Shown: positions 17,195 to 26,481, numbered from the stretch's first letter. The stretch: 64,000 nucleotides of DNA from DAIOEK01 sp963721445 (GCA_963721445.1 CAVRIZ010000005.1:1860001-1924000); one strand, 5' to 3'. Notes: generated by a model from the letters alone, not told the origin. Program-made: numbers and translations.

Positions 17195-18476
17195 TTTGAG
17201 AGTCCTCATCCATGGATGGTTGATCCGCCAGTGATCTTGCCCTGACTTTACGGATGCGCCGTCCTAATACTTGTTCAACGATCAGCTCAACGCCATCGAT
17301 GATGACATGTTCTCCACCACTAGGGACGCGTCCAATTTCACCATACATCAAACCGCCCAGGGTATCTGCCAAATCTTTGGTAATTTGGGTTCCCATGACT
17401 TCATTGAAGTCATCCAGATCGATACTACCCAGGAAAACATATTCTGTGTCATTCACTTTCTGGAAAGGCAGCTCTTCAAATTGGTCGTATTCATCCTGGA
17501 TCTCACCAATTATTTCTTCCAGCAGGTTTTCTAATGTGACCAACCCGGCCACACCGCCGTATTCGTCCACAACAATGGCCATATGGACCCGTTTGGTTTG
17601 CATCTCTGTGAGCAGTTCATCCAGTTTTTTGGCTTCAGGAACGAAATAGGCCGGGCGCAGTACTTCCCGCAGACCGCTGATTTTTTTATGTTCACTTAAA
17701 TGACTTAATAGATCTTTTGCATACAGAAGACCAATGACATTGTCGACCGTTTCTTCAAATACTGGGACTCGGGAATGGCCAGACTTGACTAGCGCTTCCG
17801 TAGCTTCATCGACGCCCGTGGTCACATCCAGAGCGAGCATATCAATTCGGGGGACCATGATTTCCCGTGCCAGGGTATCACCAAATTGGAAGATGGAATA
17901 AATCATCTGGCGCTCTTCTTTTTCGAGCGCACCGTCTGTCTGCCCCTGTTGAACCCAGGTTTTTAATTCATCATCGGTTGGGGCGGTAATTTGTTGAAGG
18001 CTGCTTTCTGTTTGACCCATCAAACGAATCGCGATGGAGGAGACCGGCGATACGATGACATCGATCAGGGCTGCCATTCCACTGCATCGTAATGCCCATT
18101 CCTCAGGGGCTTTCAAGACGAAACCATCGATCAGCGATTCTAACGAGAATAGGATAATACCCGCCAAAAGAGTGATTCCTACCAGGTAAAGAGGTGTGAG
18201 TGATTGATCAACATCCAACCAATGAGATCGGAGTATCGAATCAACCAGGACAGCCGCCAGAAGAATTAGAAGTAGGCTATGGGATAAACGGAGACTGACC
18301 CGCAAGCGGGGTTTCTCCATCCGTTGGATGGTCAGATCAACACCTCGGACATGCTCTTCCCGCAGGTTCAATAAGCGTGGTAGGTGGGCATTCACCATGC
18401 TACTGCGAATGATGGTTAGCAGCAGATCAAGGAATATTAAACTGATCAGCGTAGGAATCAGATACTCAGTGTTCAT
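17169..18476 (-). CDS. CNNM/CorC-type transporter-associated protein (hemolysin-like, CBS pair)
   Basis: 435-residue membrane protein of the HlyC/CorC (CNNM) family, linked to Mg2+ or Co2+ export in relatives. The DUF21-type membrane domain (residues 1-170) has about four TM segments. A CBS pair follows (about 210-330, MVPRIDMLALDVTTG and KRVHMAIVVDEYGGVAGLVTLENLLEEIIGEI), then the CorC_HlyC C-terminal domain (about 345-415, LADTLGGLMYGEIGRVPSGGEHV). Its start overlaps the glmU stop by 11 bp, so it is cotranscribed with glmU. Confidence 0.88.
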   Translation of the reverse strand: MNTEYLIPTLISLIFLDLLLTIIRSSMVNAHLPRLLNLREEHVRGVDLTIQRMEKPRLRVSLRLSHSLLLILLAAVLVDSILRSHWLDVDQSLTPLYLVGITLLAGIILFSLESLIDGFVLKAPEEWALRCSGMAALIDVIVSPVSSIAIRLMGQTESSLQQITAPTDDELKTWVQQGQTDGALEKEERQMIYSIFQFGDTLAREIMVPRIDMLALDVTTGVDEATEALVKSGHSRVPVFEETVDNVIGLLYAKDLLSHLSEHKKISGLREVLRPAYFVPEAKKLDELLTEMQTKRVHMAIVVDEYGGVAGLVTLENLLEEIIGEIQDEYDQFEELPFQKVNDTEYVFLGSIDLDDFNEVMGTQITKDLADTLGGLMYGEIGRVPSGGEHVIIDGVELIVEQVLGRRIRKVRARSLADQPSMDEDSQNVDPSKED

Positions 18477-19818
18477 TCCCCTTCTTTTTCATAGCACGGG
18501 CAGGAACGCCTGCGACAACTTCTCCTTCGGCAACATCATGAGTGACAACCGCACCTGCGCCGGTTTTCGCCCGGTTTCCTATCTTGACCGGTGCAACCAG
18601 CATGGTATCGCTACCAATTAATACATCTGATCCGATCTCCGTCGGATTCTTATTTACCCCGTCAAAATTGCAGGTTATCGTACCAGCTCCGATGTTCACA
18701 TTGGTGCCAATTTTCGCATTCCCAATATAGGAGAAATGCCCCATTTTTGTACCCTGACCAAGGTAAGAGTCTTTTACCTCGCCAAAATTGCCCATATGGA
18801 CCTGAGAAGCAAGGTGGGCGCCTTTTCTGAGATGGCAATAAGGGCCCATCTCGACATCGTTTTCAGCTATCGCGTACTCCATAACCGAACACAAAATGGT
18901 ACTGCGATGGCCAACGACACTATCTTGAATAATGGAATTCGGACCGATCTGGCAGTTGTCTCCGATCCATGCCCTGCCCTTTAGGAATGTGTTCGGCCAG
19001 ATGGTAGTGTCTTTCCCGATCAACACATCTGGTTCAATATAGGTTGTGGCCGGGTCAATGATGGTAACGCCCTCATTCATCCATTTCTCATTGATACGCT
19101 GTCTGAGCATGGTTATCGCTTCGGAAAGGTGGATCCGATTATTGATCCCCATCGCTTCATGCGCTTCACTGACAGAGATTGCCTTCACCATCTTCCGCTG
19201 GTTTCGTGCAATTTCGACCACATCTGTCAGGTAATACTCCCCCTTCGGAGAGGTTTTAATCTCTTTAAGAGCCTGCCAAAGCCAGGCTGATTGAAAGCAA
19301 TAAGCGCCGACGTTATATTCGCGAATGGATAATTCTTCCAGGCTGGCATCCGCTTCCTCTACGATCGCGCTGACAGAGTTATCGACTCCCCGAATAATTC
19401 GACCGAACCCCCGTGAATCTTCCCCTTTGACGGTTAACAGACTCATGGGACCGGTGTTCCCCACCTGAGTTTGAACCAGTGACGCCAGGGTTTCCTTCCG
19501 GAATAATGGCATGTCCCCGCTGATTACGAGTACTAATCCATCGAAATCCCCTAAGATCGCTTCCGCTTGTTGGACAGCATGACCGGTGCCGAGTTGTTTC
19601 TCCTGTATGGCATATTCAACCGTATCCCCCAACGCTTCTTTAACCTGCGTGGCGCCATGTCCGATAATAACAACCGGTTTTCGATTGGAGACTGATTTTG
19701 CGGATTCGAGGCTGTAGTGCACAAGAGGTTTGCCAAGAACAGTATGCAGAACTTTTGGCAAACGTGATTTCATGCGAGTTCCCTGGCCTGCTGCCAGAAT
19801 GACCGCTACTGTATCCAT
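18466..19818 (-). CDS. glmU: Bifunctional GlmU (UDP-GlcNAc pyrophosphorylase / GlcN-1-P acetyltransferase)
   Basis: Makes UDP-GlcNAc for peptidoglycan. The N-terminal uridyltransferase shows LAAGQGTRMKSRLPKVLH, QLGTGHAVQ and VISGDMPLF (metal-site Asp); the C-terminal left-handed beta-helix carries YCHLRKGAHLASQVHMGNF, NIGAGTITCNFDGVNK (acetyl-transfer region) and GVPARAMKK. At 450 residues it is normal. Start 19818 is chosen because AGGAG lies 8 nt upstream; an earlier in-frame TTG overlaps that site. First gene of the glmU-corC-cdd-recO run, downstream of tRNA-Gln(TTG) and its terminator. Confidence 0.96.
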   Translation of the reverse strand: MDTVAVILAAGQGTRMKSRLPKVLHTVLGKPLVHYSLESAKSVSNRKPVVIIGHGATQVKEALGDTVEYAIQEKQLGTGHAVQQAEAILGDFDGLVLVISGDMPLFRKETLASLVQTQVGNTGPMSLLTVKGEDSRGFGRIIRGVDNSVSAIVEEADASLEELSIREYNVGAYCFQSAWLWQALKEIKTSPKGEYYLTDVVEIARNQRKMVKAISVSEAHEAMGINNRIHLSEAITMLRQRINEKWMNEGVTIIDPATTYIEPDVLIGKDTTIWPNTFLKGRAWIGDNCQIGPNSIIQDSVVGHRSTILCSVMEYAIAENDVEMGPYCHLRKGAHLASQVHMGNFGEVKDSYLGQGTKMGHFSYIGNAKIGTNVNIGAGTITCNFDGVNKNPTEIGSDVLIGSDTMLVAPVKIGNRAKTGAGAVVTHDVAEGEVVAGVPARAMKKKGNEH

Positions 19819-19869
19819 ATTGCGCTCCTGCAAATATAATTGAATGGCTTATTCCATTTTAGCACACAA

Positions 19870-19897
19870 AGAGCCAGGGCTTAAATGACCTGGCTCT
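19870..19897 (-). terminator. Terminator after tRNA-Gln(TTG)
   Basis: AGAGCCAGG, 10-nt loop, CCTGGCTCT: a 9-bp perfect stem, followed on the minus strand by a T-rich stretch. It lies between the tRNA and glmU. Confidence 0.6.
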
Positions 19898-19940
19898 ATT
19901 AACGGTTTAGATTTTTGCCCATTCTTACTTTCTGAAAAGG

Positions 19941-20011
19941 CTGGGGCACCTGGATTCGAACCAAGATCCACAGATCCAAAGTCTGGTGTGCTGCCATTGC
20001 ACCATGCCCCA
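19941..20011 (-). tRNA. tRNA-Gln (anticodon TTG)
   Basis: 71-nt cloverleaf on the minus strand. The perfect acceptor stem is TGGGGCA/TGCCCCA, the anticodon loop is CTTTGGA with TTG at 34-36, the T loop is TTCGAAT, the discriminator is G, and CCA is not encoded. Together with the CTG isoacceptor at 14365 it covers both Gln codons. Confidence 0.94.
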
Positions 20012-20022
20012 AATGTGCTCGG

Positions 20023-20052
20023 ATTGTAACATAGCTTGAGAAAAAACGGCAA
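20023..20052 (-). promoter_or_regulatory. Promoter of tRNA-Gln(TTG)
   Basis: Minus strand TTGCCG, 18 bp, TACAAT, ending 11 nt before the tRNA 5' end. Confidence 0.55.
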
Positions 20053-20119
20053 CCTGAGAGCGCGGTTCCAATTGATAGAAACCAATTTTGGATTGACATA
20101 CTCCAAATTTTAATGATGA

Positions 20120-20125
20120 TATAAT
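20120..20125 (+). promoter_or_regulatory. -10 box of the REC-roadblock gene
   Basis: Perfect TATAAT 9 nt before the ATG at 20135, giving a leaderless transcript if used. A perfect TTGACA sits at 20093-20098, but the 21-bp spacing is longer than usual. Confidence 0.45.
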
Positions 20126-20134
20126 TTTTAAGTC

Positions 20135-21241
20135 ATGGATGCCAAACGGGTTCTTATTATCGATGACGAGATGGTCCTGGGCCAACTCCTACAGGCAGCT
20201 TTTGCCACTTTAAGTGGACATATCGAGGTCACGGTGGTTCCGACTGCCGAAGATGCTGTCCGTGAGATAGCGAAAGCAGAAGTCCACCTCATCGTCAGTG
20301 ATGTGAAACTCCCCGGGATATCCGGGCTTGACTTCGCGAAACAGACCAGGAAGACATCCCCCCAGGTAAAGATCATTCTCGTATCAGGTTTGAATGATCC
20401 CCAGCTCAGAGAAAAATCATCTGCAGCCGGTGCGGATGCGTTTTATCCAAAACCTGTTGAAATGCGTGATTTTCTCGAAACTTCTTCACGGTTACTGGGC
20501 TTATCATCACAACCCGCCCGGATCTCATCCCGGCAGGTGATAGACCTGCGAACCGATCTATTGGGTGATGTGTTGATCGGTCTGCGGCAGGAGTTGTCAG
20601 CAATCGCGGTATTGTTGGCGGATGAAAGAGGGAAAATCCTGGCGTCAGCCGGTGACCCTATGGAAGACACACTTACCAGCAAAATCCTCCCTTACCTTTT
20701 ATCCACAGCCAACGCTCTCCAACGGATTAATACGGTAATGCTTCCGGATACACCTCAAAATGTGGTGTCCATTCGAGGAGGTCAGTTTGATCTGGTGGCA
20801 TCACCAATGCCCGGTTATTTGTTGATAGTATTCATGAAACATGCCCGCTCCAATGTACGTATGGCAGTGGCTTTTGACGCAGTGACCTTTGCCATGACGG
20901 AGTTGATGGAGAAAATTGGTGAGCTCAACCAGGAGTATCCTGCTGAAACCCACCCGGAGATGGAACAGGCTCTGGCAAAGACCGGGCCGCTCATTCTCCC
21001 TGAACCGGTTCAGACTGCTGATACCCGCGAAACCTCTGAACCGGAACCAGCCGGGAAAGATTTTGAATCTTTATTTACAGCCGTGATCAAGAAGAAAGTG
21101 AAAGTCGAGGAGGTCGATTCATTTTGGGAATCGGCAACCGCCAAAGCTTCCTTCAGTGATTCGAAAGAACCGGGGTTACTTTCCTTTGAGGAAGCGAACC
21201 AATTGGGTTTGACGCCAAAAGAAGATGAGGAACAGCAATAA
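20135..21241 (+). CDS. Response regulator: REC domain plus roadblock/LC7-like domain
   Basis: Two-component output protein of 368 residues. The receiver domain (1-122) is complete: acidic pair IIDDE, phospho-acceptor Asp in LIVSDVKLPG (about 54), Ser in ILVSGL and Lys in YPKPVE. Residues about 135-270 resemble a roadblock/LC7 or GAF-like sensor fold (AIAVLLADERGKILASAGD, LVASPMPGYLLIVFMKHA). The last 90 residues are charged and disordered, with KKKVKVEEVDSFWESA. No DNA-binding domain and no kinase nearby, so it probably acts by protein contact, perhaps with a small GTPase partner as roadblock proteins do (inference). Confidence 0.75.
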   Translation: MDAKRVLIIDDEMVLGQLLQAAFATLSGHIEVTVVPTAEDAVREIAKAEVHLIVSDVKLPGISGLDFAKQTRKTSPQVKIILVSGLNDPQLREKSSAAGADAFYPKPVEMRDFLETSSRLLGLSSQPARISSRQVIDLRTDLLGDVLIGLRQELSAIAVLLADERGKILASAGDPMEDTLTSKILPYLLSTANALQRINTVMLPDTPQNVVSIRGGQFDLVASPMPGYLLIVFMKHARSNVRMAVAFDAVTFAMTELMEKIGELNQEYPAETHPEMEQALAKTGPLILPEPVQTADTRETSEPEPAGKDFESLFTAVIKKKVKVEEVDSFWESATAKASFSDSKEPGLLSFEEANQLGLTPKEDEEQQ

Positions 21242-21244
21242 TAT

Positions 21245-21274
21245 TAAAAGCTCGGAGATTTCTCCGAGCTTTTT
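21245..21274 (+). terminator. Terminator after the REC-roadblock gene
   Basis: AGCTCGGAGA, TT, TCTCCGAGCT with A-tract before and TTTT after; it may also serve the convergent glyS. Confidence 0.85.
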
Positions 21275-21299
21275 GAATGGTTCTGAATATGGAGACTGT

Positions 21300-23315
21300 C
21301 TAAAATCCTTCCATCTGAGATAAATCAGCAAGATAGGACGGTAAGACCGCGATTTTTTGCAACAACCCCAACCGGTTTTGCCGAATCGATTCGTCGTCTG
21401 TCATGACCATCACCTCTTCAAAAAATCGGTTGATGGCAGGGATGATCGGTACGAATGACTCGATGAAGGTGTCAAAGGATTGAAATGGGGTCTTTGCTGA
21501 AACAGATCGGATCACATCCCATAATTCCACTTCGCTTGGTTCACCAAGCAATTGCGGATTCACGTCAAACATGACCTTTTGATCACGTGTGATGCGAACA
21601 CACCGACTATACGCCGGCAGAATGGTTGACCACTCTGATGAATTGATCCATTTCATGAGACTTTTAACGGTGCGAAGGACGCCGGCAGGATTTCTCCCTT
21701 GAGCGGATAATACTGAATCCACAATGTCGTAGCGGAAACCCTGGTCCAGCAGATAGCTGCGAAGTCTGCCCAAAATAAACTCAAAGCAGGCTTTCTGGGA
21801 ATCTGGCGTTGCCTTCACCGGCAGAGATTGGGCTGCGATATCCAAACCTTCCTCCAGATCAAAATCCTGCTTAGATTCCATCAGCGCAATGACAAGACCG
21901 AGAGCGGCTCTGCGCTGGGCGAATGGATCCTTGGTTCCAGTGGGAGCCAGCCCGACGGCGAATAAACCGGCTAATGTATCCAGTCTATCTGCAATCCCCA
22001 CCAGCAATCCTTCATTCCCGCTGGGCAATTTGTCTCCGGCATAACGGGGGAGGTAATGTTCATAAATTCCTTTTGCTACATCCTCTGTTTCGCCCGATTG
22101 AATCGCATAGAATTTTCCCATCATTCCCTGAAGGGAAGTCATTTCAACGACCATGTGGGTGACGAGATCTGCCTTGCACAGGTGGGCGGTCCGCAGGGTT
22201 GCCTGTTTTTCTTCCTCAGACAACTGCAGATTGTCCATCAATTGAGGAACGATTTGTTCGATCCGATGAATTTTATCGAGCATGGAGCCGAGTTTGACCT
22301 GGAATGTGAGTGTGTCAAGCCGCGGGAGGAAGTCCTCCAATTTTTTCTGTAGGTCTTCTTGAATAAAGAAAGCGGCATCGGCAAAACGGGCGCGAATGAC
22401 CTGGGCATTACCATCGGCGACAATTTCCTTGAATTGACCATCACCGTTGCGGACGACGACAAACGAGGGCAGTAAACCTTCCCCCTTTTGGATCGGGAAA
22501 TAGCGTTGATGCTTTTTCATCACTGAAATTAAGACTTCTTTCGGTAAATCCAGATGTTCTCTGTCAAATTCTCCGCGCAATGCAGTGGGTGCTTCCACGA
22601 GGTTCGTGACTTCGTTTAGTAGATCCTCTGGAATAATGACATCCCCTTCAGCTTCTTGCATGATCCGGGTGACTTGTTCGCGAATGACCCTTTTTCTGTC
22701 TTCCTGGTTGAGAACAATACCCTGCATTTCCAGCGCGAGGAAATAATCGGCTGGTTTTTTGACTGGGATTTGTTCTGGCTGTTGAAACCGTAAGCCGCGC
22801 GTTCGATCTCCCGATAACACGGAAGCATATCTGAACGGAACCACCTGATCGCCGAAGAGCGCTACTATCCAGCGAATGGGTCGTGAGAAAGCAACTTTGC
22901 TTTCATTCCAACGCATGGTTTTATCAAACTTGATCTTAGCGATCAGCTTTGGTAATTCTTCAGACAAAATTTGAATGGTTGTTTTACCCACTTCGGAGAT
23001 CACAACAGCCGCGTACTGACCGCCATCCAGATCCATGATTTGGAGTTTGTTGGGCTCAATACCCTTACTGCGGGCGAATCCTTCACCTGCCGGGGTGAGT
23101 TTGCCATCGGAATCGAATGCCCTATTGGCAGGAGGACCTTTAACGACTAATTCCCGATCCGGTTGACGTGGCTTCAGGTCTTCCACCAGAGCAACCAGTC
23201 GGCGCGGAGTACCCCACACCTGGATTTGCGTATAGTCTAACCGCTGGTCTTTCAATAGGACGGTTAAGAGCTCTTTGAGTTGTATGATACCTGTATCAAG
23301 ATCTGTTACAGGCAT
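21300..23315 (-). CDS. glyS: Glycyl-tRNA synthetase beta region (apparently the C-terminal part of a fused GlyQS)
   Basis: Tetrameric-type glycyl-tRNA synthetase beta chain: tRNA binding and anticodon recognition. The open frame with an ATG gives 671 residues, with TPRRLVALVEDL, VVKGPPANRAFD, FARSKGIEPNKL and a C-terminal DALR/anticodon region. The first ATG lies inside the family's N-terminal signature: just upstream in the same frame is FLFEVGTEE, then MPVTD, with no start codon before it. This implies the beta chain continues directly from the alpha chain through one missing base near 23378. The fused product would be about 997 residues. Confidence 0.9.
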   Translation of the reverse strand: MPVTDLDTGIIQLKELLTVLLKDQRLDYTQIQVWGTPRRLVALVEDLKPRQPDRELVVKGPPANRAFDSDGKLTPAGEGFARSKGIEPNKLQIMDLDGGQYAAVVISEVGKTTIQILSEELPKLIAKIKFDKTMRWNESKVAFSRPIRWIVALFGDQVVPFRYASVLSGDRTRGLRFQQPEQIPVKKPADYFLALEMQGIVLNQEDRKRVIREQVTRIMQEAEGDVIIPEDLLNEVTNLVEAPTALRGEFDREHLDLPKEVLISVMKKHQRYFPIQKGEGLLPSFVVVRNGDGQFKEIVADGNAQVIRARFADAAFFIQEDLQKKLEDFLPRLDTLTFQVKLGSMLDKIHRIEQIVPQLMDNLQLSEEEKQATLRTAHLCKADLVTHMVVEMTSLQGMMGKFYAIQSGETEDVAKGIYEHYLPRYAGDKLPSGNEGLLVGIADRLDTLAGLFAVGLAPTGTKDPFAQRRAALGLVIALMESKQDFDLEEGLDIAAQSLPVKATPDSQKACFEFILGRLRSYLLDQGFRYDIVDSVLSAQGRNPAGVLRTVKSLMKWINSSEWSTILPAYSRCVRITRDQKVMFDVNPQLLGEPSEVELWDVIRSVSAKTPFQSFDTFIESFVPIIPAINRFFEEVMVMTDDESIRQNRLGLLQKIAVLPSYLADLSQMEGF

Positions 23316-24292
23316 TTCTTCGGTCCCGACCTCAAACAGAAAAGCTTGCGGTTCGGCAGGTATATTAAAGAAGAATCCGGTTTTTGAATTACATCATTTG
23401 TGTCTGCTTTCGTTCCGTTCAACCAGGGGAATTCCAACCCTTCCCGCTGGGTGGTATATAGGTCGGCAGTTTTACGAGACATGTCTCTCATCCGTCCAAA
23501 AAAGGCTTGACGCTCGGTAACGCCAATTGCCCCACGGGTATCCAGGATATTAAAGGTGTGAGAGCATTTCAGAATGTAATCAAAGGCAGGCAAAACCAGA
23601 CCGGCAGCCAGTGCTGCATCAGCTTCTTTTTCGAATAGGGAGTACATCTGTCGAATTCGGTCAACATCTGCGAGCTCAAAATAATATTTGGAGTGTTCGT
23701 ATTCGGCTTTTAAATTCACATCCCCGGCAGTCCGAACATCATTCCAACGTATATCGCGGAAATTCCTTACTTTTTGCAGGGCGATGGCAATCCGGTCGAG
23801 GCCGTACGTGATCTCCACAGACACTGGCTCAAGGATCTGTCCACCTGCCTGTTGGAAATAGGTGAATTGAGTGATCTCCTGACCGTCCAACCAGACTTCC
23901 CACCCCAATCCCCAGGCGCCTAAAGCCGGGCTCTCCCAGTTATCTTCCACGAAACGGATATCATGTTGAGCAGGATCGATCCCGATCGCCTGCAATGATC
24001 GGAGGTAGAGTTCCTGCGGGTCACCGGGGTCGGGCTTAAGTATGACTTGAAATTGATAATGCTGTTGGAGTCGATTTGGGTTTTCACCGTAACGTCCATC
24101 ATCGGGCCGAACAGATGGCTCCACATAGGCAACATTCCATGGTTCTGGTCCGAGAACTCGCAGGAAGGTAGCAGGATTCATCGTACCCGCACCCACCTGG
24201 GAATAATAGGGTTGCCAGATCAGACAGCCCTGGTGTGCCCAGTATTCCTGCAAGTTCATAATGATGGATTGAAAATTGGTGGATGCCGCCAT
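23306..24292 (-). CDS. glyQ: Glycyl-tRNA synthetase alpha region (N-terminal part of probable fused GlyQS)
   Basis: Catalytic alpha chain that activates glycine. It has the strongly conserved WQPYYSQVGAGTMNPATFLRVLGPEPW and YGENPNRLQQHYQFQVILKP, then VRPDDGRYG and FEDNWESPALGAWGLGWEVWLDGQEITQFTYFQQ. Start 24292 follows GGAG at 6 nt spacing; an earlier TTG is rejected. The family match ends near ADTNDVIQKPD; the last residues SSLIYLPNRK are out of frame with the beta signature beyond. Inserting one T in the run near 23378 gives KPDFFFNIPAEPQAFLFEVG, joining alpha to beta. Confidence 0.93.
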   Translation of the reverse strand: MAASTNFQSIIMNLQEYWAHQGCLIWQPYYSQVGAGTMNPATFLRVLGPEPWNVAYVEPSVRPDDGRYGENPNRLQQHYQFQVILKPDPGDPQELYLRSLQAIGIDPAQHDIRFVEDNWESPALGAWGLGWEVWLDGQEITQFTYFQQAGGQILEPVSVEITYGLDRIAIALQKVRNFRDIRWNDVRTAGDVNLKAEYEHSKYYFELADVDRIRQMYSLFEKEADAALAAGLVLPAFDYILKCSHTFNILDTRGAIGVTERQAFFGRMRDMSRKTADLYTTQREGLEFPWLNGTKADTNDVIQKPDSSLIYLPNRKLFCLRSGPKKCL

Positions 24293-24376
24293 TTGTTTCT
24301 CCAACTCGAAGGGGATGTAGAACGATTATACCAAATGAGAATGAGTTAGCTTTAGCGAGGAATCGAACGAATTATG

Positions 24377-24382
24377 TATAAT
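24377..24382 (+). promoter_or_regulatory. -10 box of the SDR gene
   Basis: Perfect TATAAT 32 nt before the ATG at 24415; -35 unclear. Confidence 0.35.
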
Positions 24383-24414
24383 CAGCTTACACATCTCACG
24401 AACGATGGATAACC

Positions 24415-25221
24415 ATGGAAAAAAACCAGGCACAGGCATTGATCACAGGAGCATCTGCCGGGATAGGCGCTGAATTTGCCCGTCAATTGGCAGCCAAAGG
24501 CTATGATCTGATCCTTGTCGCGCGAAGGAAAGACCGGCTTGAAAAACTGGCCCAAAATCTCATGGATCGCTATCCGATTCACGTGGAAGTCTTCCCGGCA
24601 GATCTTTCGAACCAGGCTGATTTACAACAGTTGGTTGACAAAATTACCATCCTGAACTCCCTTGAACTTGTGGTTAACAATGCCGGTTTTGGAGTTCCCG
24701 GATTATTTGTTGAAACGGATGCAGAAGCCATACTAACGATGGTGAATGTGCATGTGGTGGCAACTGTCCGTGTCACCAGGGCAGCGCTTCCCGGGATGAT
24801 TCAGCGCGGAAGAGGCTATATCATCCAGGTTTCTTCTACGAGTGCATTTTCAGCATCCACCGGAAGCCCTACTTATGGGGCAACAAAAGCCTATCTTAAT
24901 TCATTCACCGATGGTTTGGTCACGGAATTATATGGTACTGGTGTGCATGTGCAGGCGCTGTGCCCGGGATTTACTCATACCGAATTCCATGATTCGCCGG
25001 AATATGAAAAATTCAAAATTAAACAGCGCATCCCGGAGATCATGTGGATGCGCGCGGAGCAAGTCGTCAGGGGATCTTTGCAAGCTATTCAGCGAGGCAG
25101 CGGGATCTATGTGCCCGGATTCGGAAACAAACTGATCGCCGTCATTGGGTCGCTTGGATTGACTCGACTTCTCATCAATATCTATCTTGCAATTTTCCGA
25201 AAAGGACCGATGTCATCCTGA
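24415..25221 (+). CDS. Short-chain dehydrogenase/reductase
   Basis: NAD(P)-dependent oxidoreductase of the classical SDR fold, 268 residues. Cofactor motif TGASAGIG (about 11-18), basic residue pair ARRKD after beta-2 favouring NADPH, ADLSN, NNAG (about 90-93), catalytic Ser in QVSSTSAFS and YGATK (Tyr and Lys, about 158-162). A C-terminal hydrophobic stretch (about 240-262) suggests membrane association, as in several ketoreductases of lipid metabolism. Convergent with the desaturase-like gene, 14 bp apart. Substrate not predictable. Confidence 0.9.
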   Translation: MEKNQAQALITGASAGIGAEFARQLAAKGYDLILVARRKDRLEKLAQNLMDRYPIHVEVFPADLSNQADLQQLVDKITILNSLELVVNNAGFGVPGLFVETDAEAILTMVNVHVVATVRVTRAALPGMIQRGRGYIIQVSSTSAFSASTGSPTYGATKAYLNSFTDGLVTELYGTGVHVQALCPGFTHTEFHDSPEYEKFKIKQRIPEIMWMRAEQVVRGSLQAIQRGSGIYVPGFGNKLIAVIGSLGLTRLLINIYLAIFRKGPMSS

Positions 25222-25235
25222 ATTGAACTCGTGAT

Positions 25236-25877
25236 TTACTTTTGGATGTTAGCGGGCATCGTTCCGAATACATAATCCCAGATCGGCGAACTAACACCAA
25301 ACCTGGCATTGGGAGTCTTATAGTGATGTTGCATGTGATACCGTTTAAGGAATTTTGCAAAACGGGAACGCATTGGCCAGTGATGGGTGGCGTAATGGGT
25401 CAGGTCGTAAACGAGATATCCGATCAGAAATCCCGACATCATCGGATTGACCCACACGGCTGATTTCAATAAATTTCCAATTACAAGCCAGAATAAACCG
25501 TAAAAGATGGCAGCCAGCGGCAGGCTTACCACAGGCGGCATAACCAGTCTGGTTTTGCATTGCGGCTGCGCGTGGTGGACCCCATGGAACAGGAAGGTTA
25601 TCCGTTCCATTCGGGGTGACTTGGCGTGGAAATGGAATACAAACCGGTGGAGGGTGTATTCTGCCAGCGTCCAGAAAAATAGGCCGGCGAGAAAAGCAAT
25701 GACTATGGATCCATTCCAACTGCCAGATGCGATGTACGGTTGAAAAAAGAGGTAAATGCTAACCGGTAACCAGATGACAGTGATGGTTATGGGGCTGATA
25801 TGGGTAAAGAACTCCAGGAAGTTGGATTTGAATAACCGGATGGGTGTTTCGTCATGGGTAATGGTTGGGTTGGACAT
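25236..25877 (-). CDS. Fatty acid hydroxylase / sterol desaturase family protein
   Basis: Di-iron membrane oxygenase of 213 residues. Histidine boxes are visible: YTLHRFVFHFH (about 78-88), HGVHHAQP (about 103-110), LTHYATHHWP (about 162-171) and YHMQHHYKTP (about 184-193), between about four TM segments; the C-terminus has GVSSPIWDYVFGTMP, typical of the family. It needs O2 for activity in known members, which is relevant to judging the host's lifestyle. It hydroxylates fatty acids or isoprenoids in relatives. Single gene on the minus strand. Confidence 0.88.
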   Translation of the reverse strand: MSNPTITHDETPIRLFKSNFLEFFTHISPITITVIWLPVSIYLFFQPYIASGSWNGSIVIAFLAGLFFWTLAEYTLHRFVFHFHAKSPRMERITFLFHGVHHAQPQCKTRLVMPPVVSLPLAAIFYGLFWLVIGNLLKSAVWVNPMMSGFLIGYLVYDLTHYATHHWPMRSRFAKFLKRYHMQHHYKTPNARFGVSSPIWDYVFGTMPANIQK

Positions 25878-25966
25878 GGTCTTCTCCCATCGAAAAATAG
25901 ATAATTATATGGTTCAGGTGATGATGATCACCCGGAAATTTCCCCGGGTTGACGATACTGGTAAAG

Positions 25967-26362
25967 TCATTCCTGGGATAATTGTTCTGCTGCGACCATG
26001 AAGTCAGTTGCTGAGATGAAACCGACCAGTTCTTTGTTGGAATTCACCACCGGCATATGGTGGATATTGTGCTTTTTCATTGTCCGAACGCAATCGATCA
26101 GGCTTTCACTTTCCAGAATGGTAATAATCGGAGTATGCATAATCTCCCTAACTTTTGTCTGGGCTGGATTACGCTGCTCGGCAATGATTTTGTCACATAT
26201 ATCCGTCGATGTGACGATACCGTACTCCGGATTATCGGCTGATTTATTAACCAGAATACTATGAATATACCGTCGGCGCATTAAATGCAATGCTTCCATA
26301 ACACTGGCTTCGGGATCAACAAAAACCAGCAGGTCTACCATCCAGTCCTTAACAGTATGCAT
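25967..26362 (-). CDS. CBS-pair protein
   Basis: 131 residues made of two CBS motifs (about 5-65 and 72-128): VDPEASVMEALHLMRRRYIHSILV and ESESLIDCVRTMKKHNIHHMPVV, ending VGFISATDFM. Stand-alone CBS pairs bind adenosyl nucleotides and act as energy sensors or regulators of other proteins. No fused effector domain and no operon partner is apparent. Confidence 0.88.
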   Translation of the reverse strand: MHTVKDWMVDLLVFVDPEASVMEALHLMRRRYIHSILVNKSADNPEYGIVTSTDICDKIIAEQRNPAQTKVREIMHTPIITILESESLIDCVRTMKKHNIHHMPVVNSNKELVGFISATDFMVAAEQLSQE

Positions 26363-26481
26363 ATACGACTCCTCTCACGGGTATTAATCCCAGTATAGTC
26401 AAAATATCCGTATCGGGCAAGAAGAGTAGGATGGTGTCTTAATGGGAAATGTTCAGCTATTATGCGTTGTGAGTAATATTG

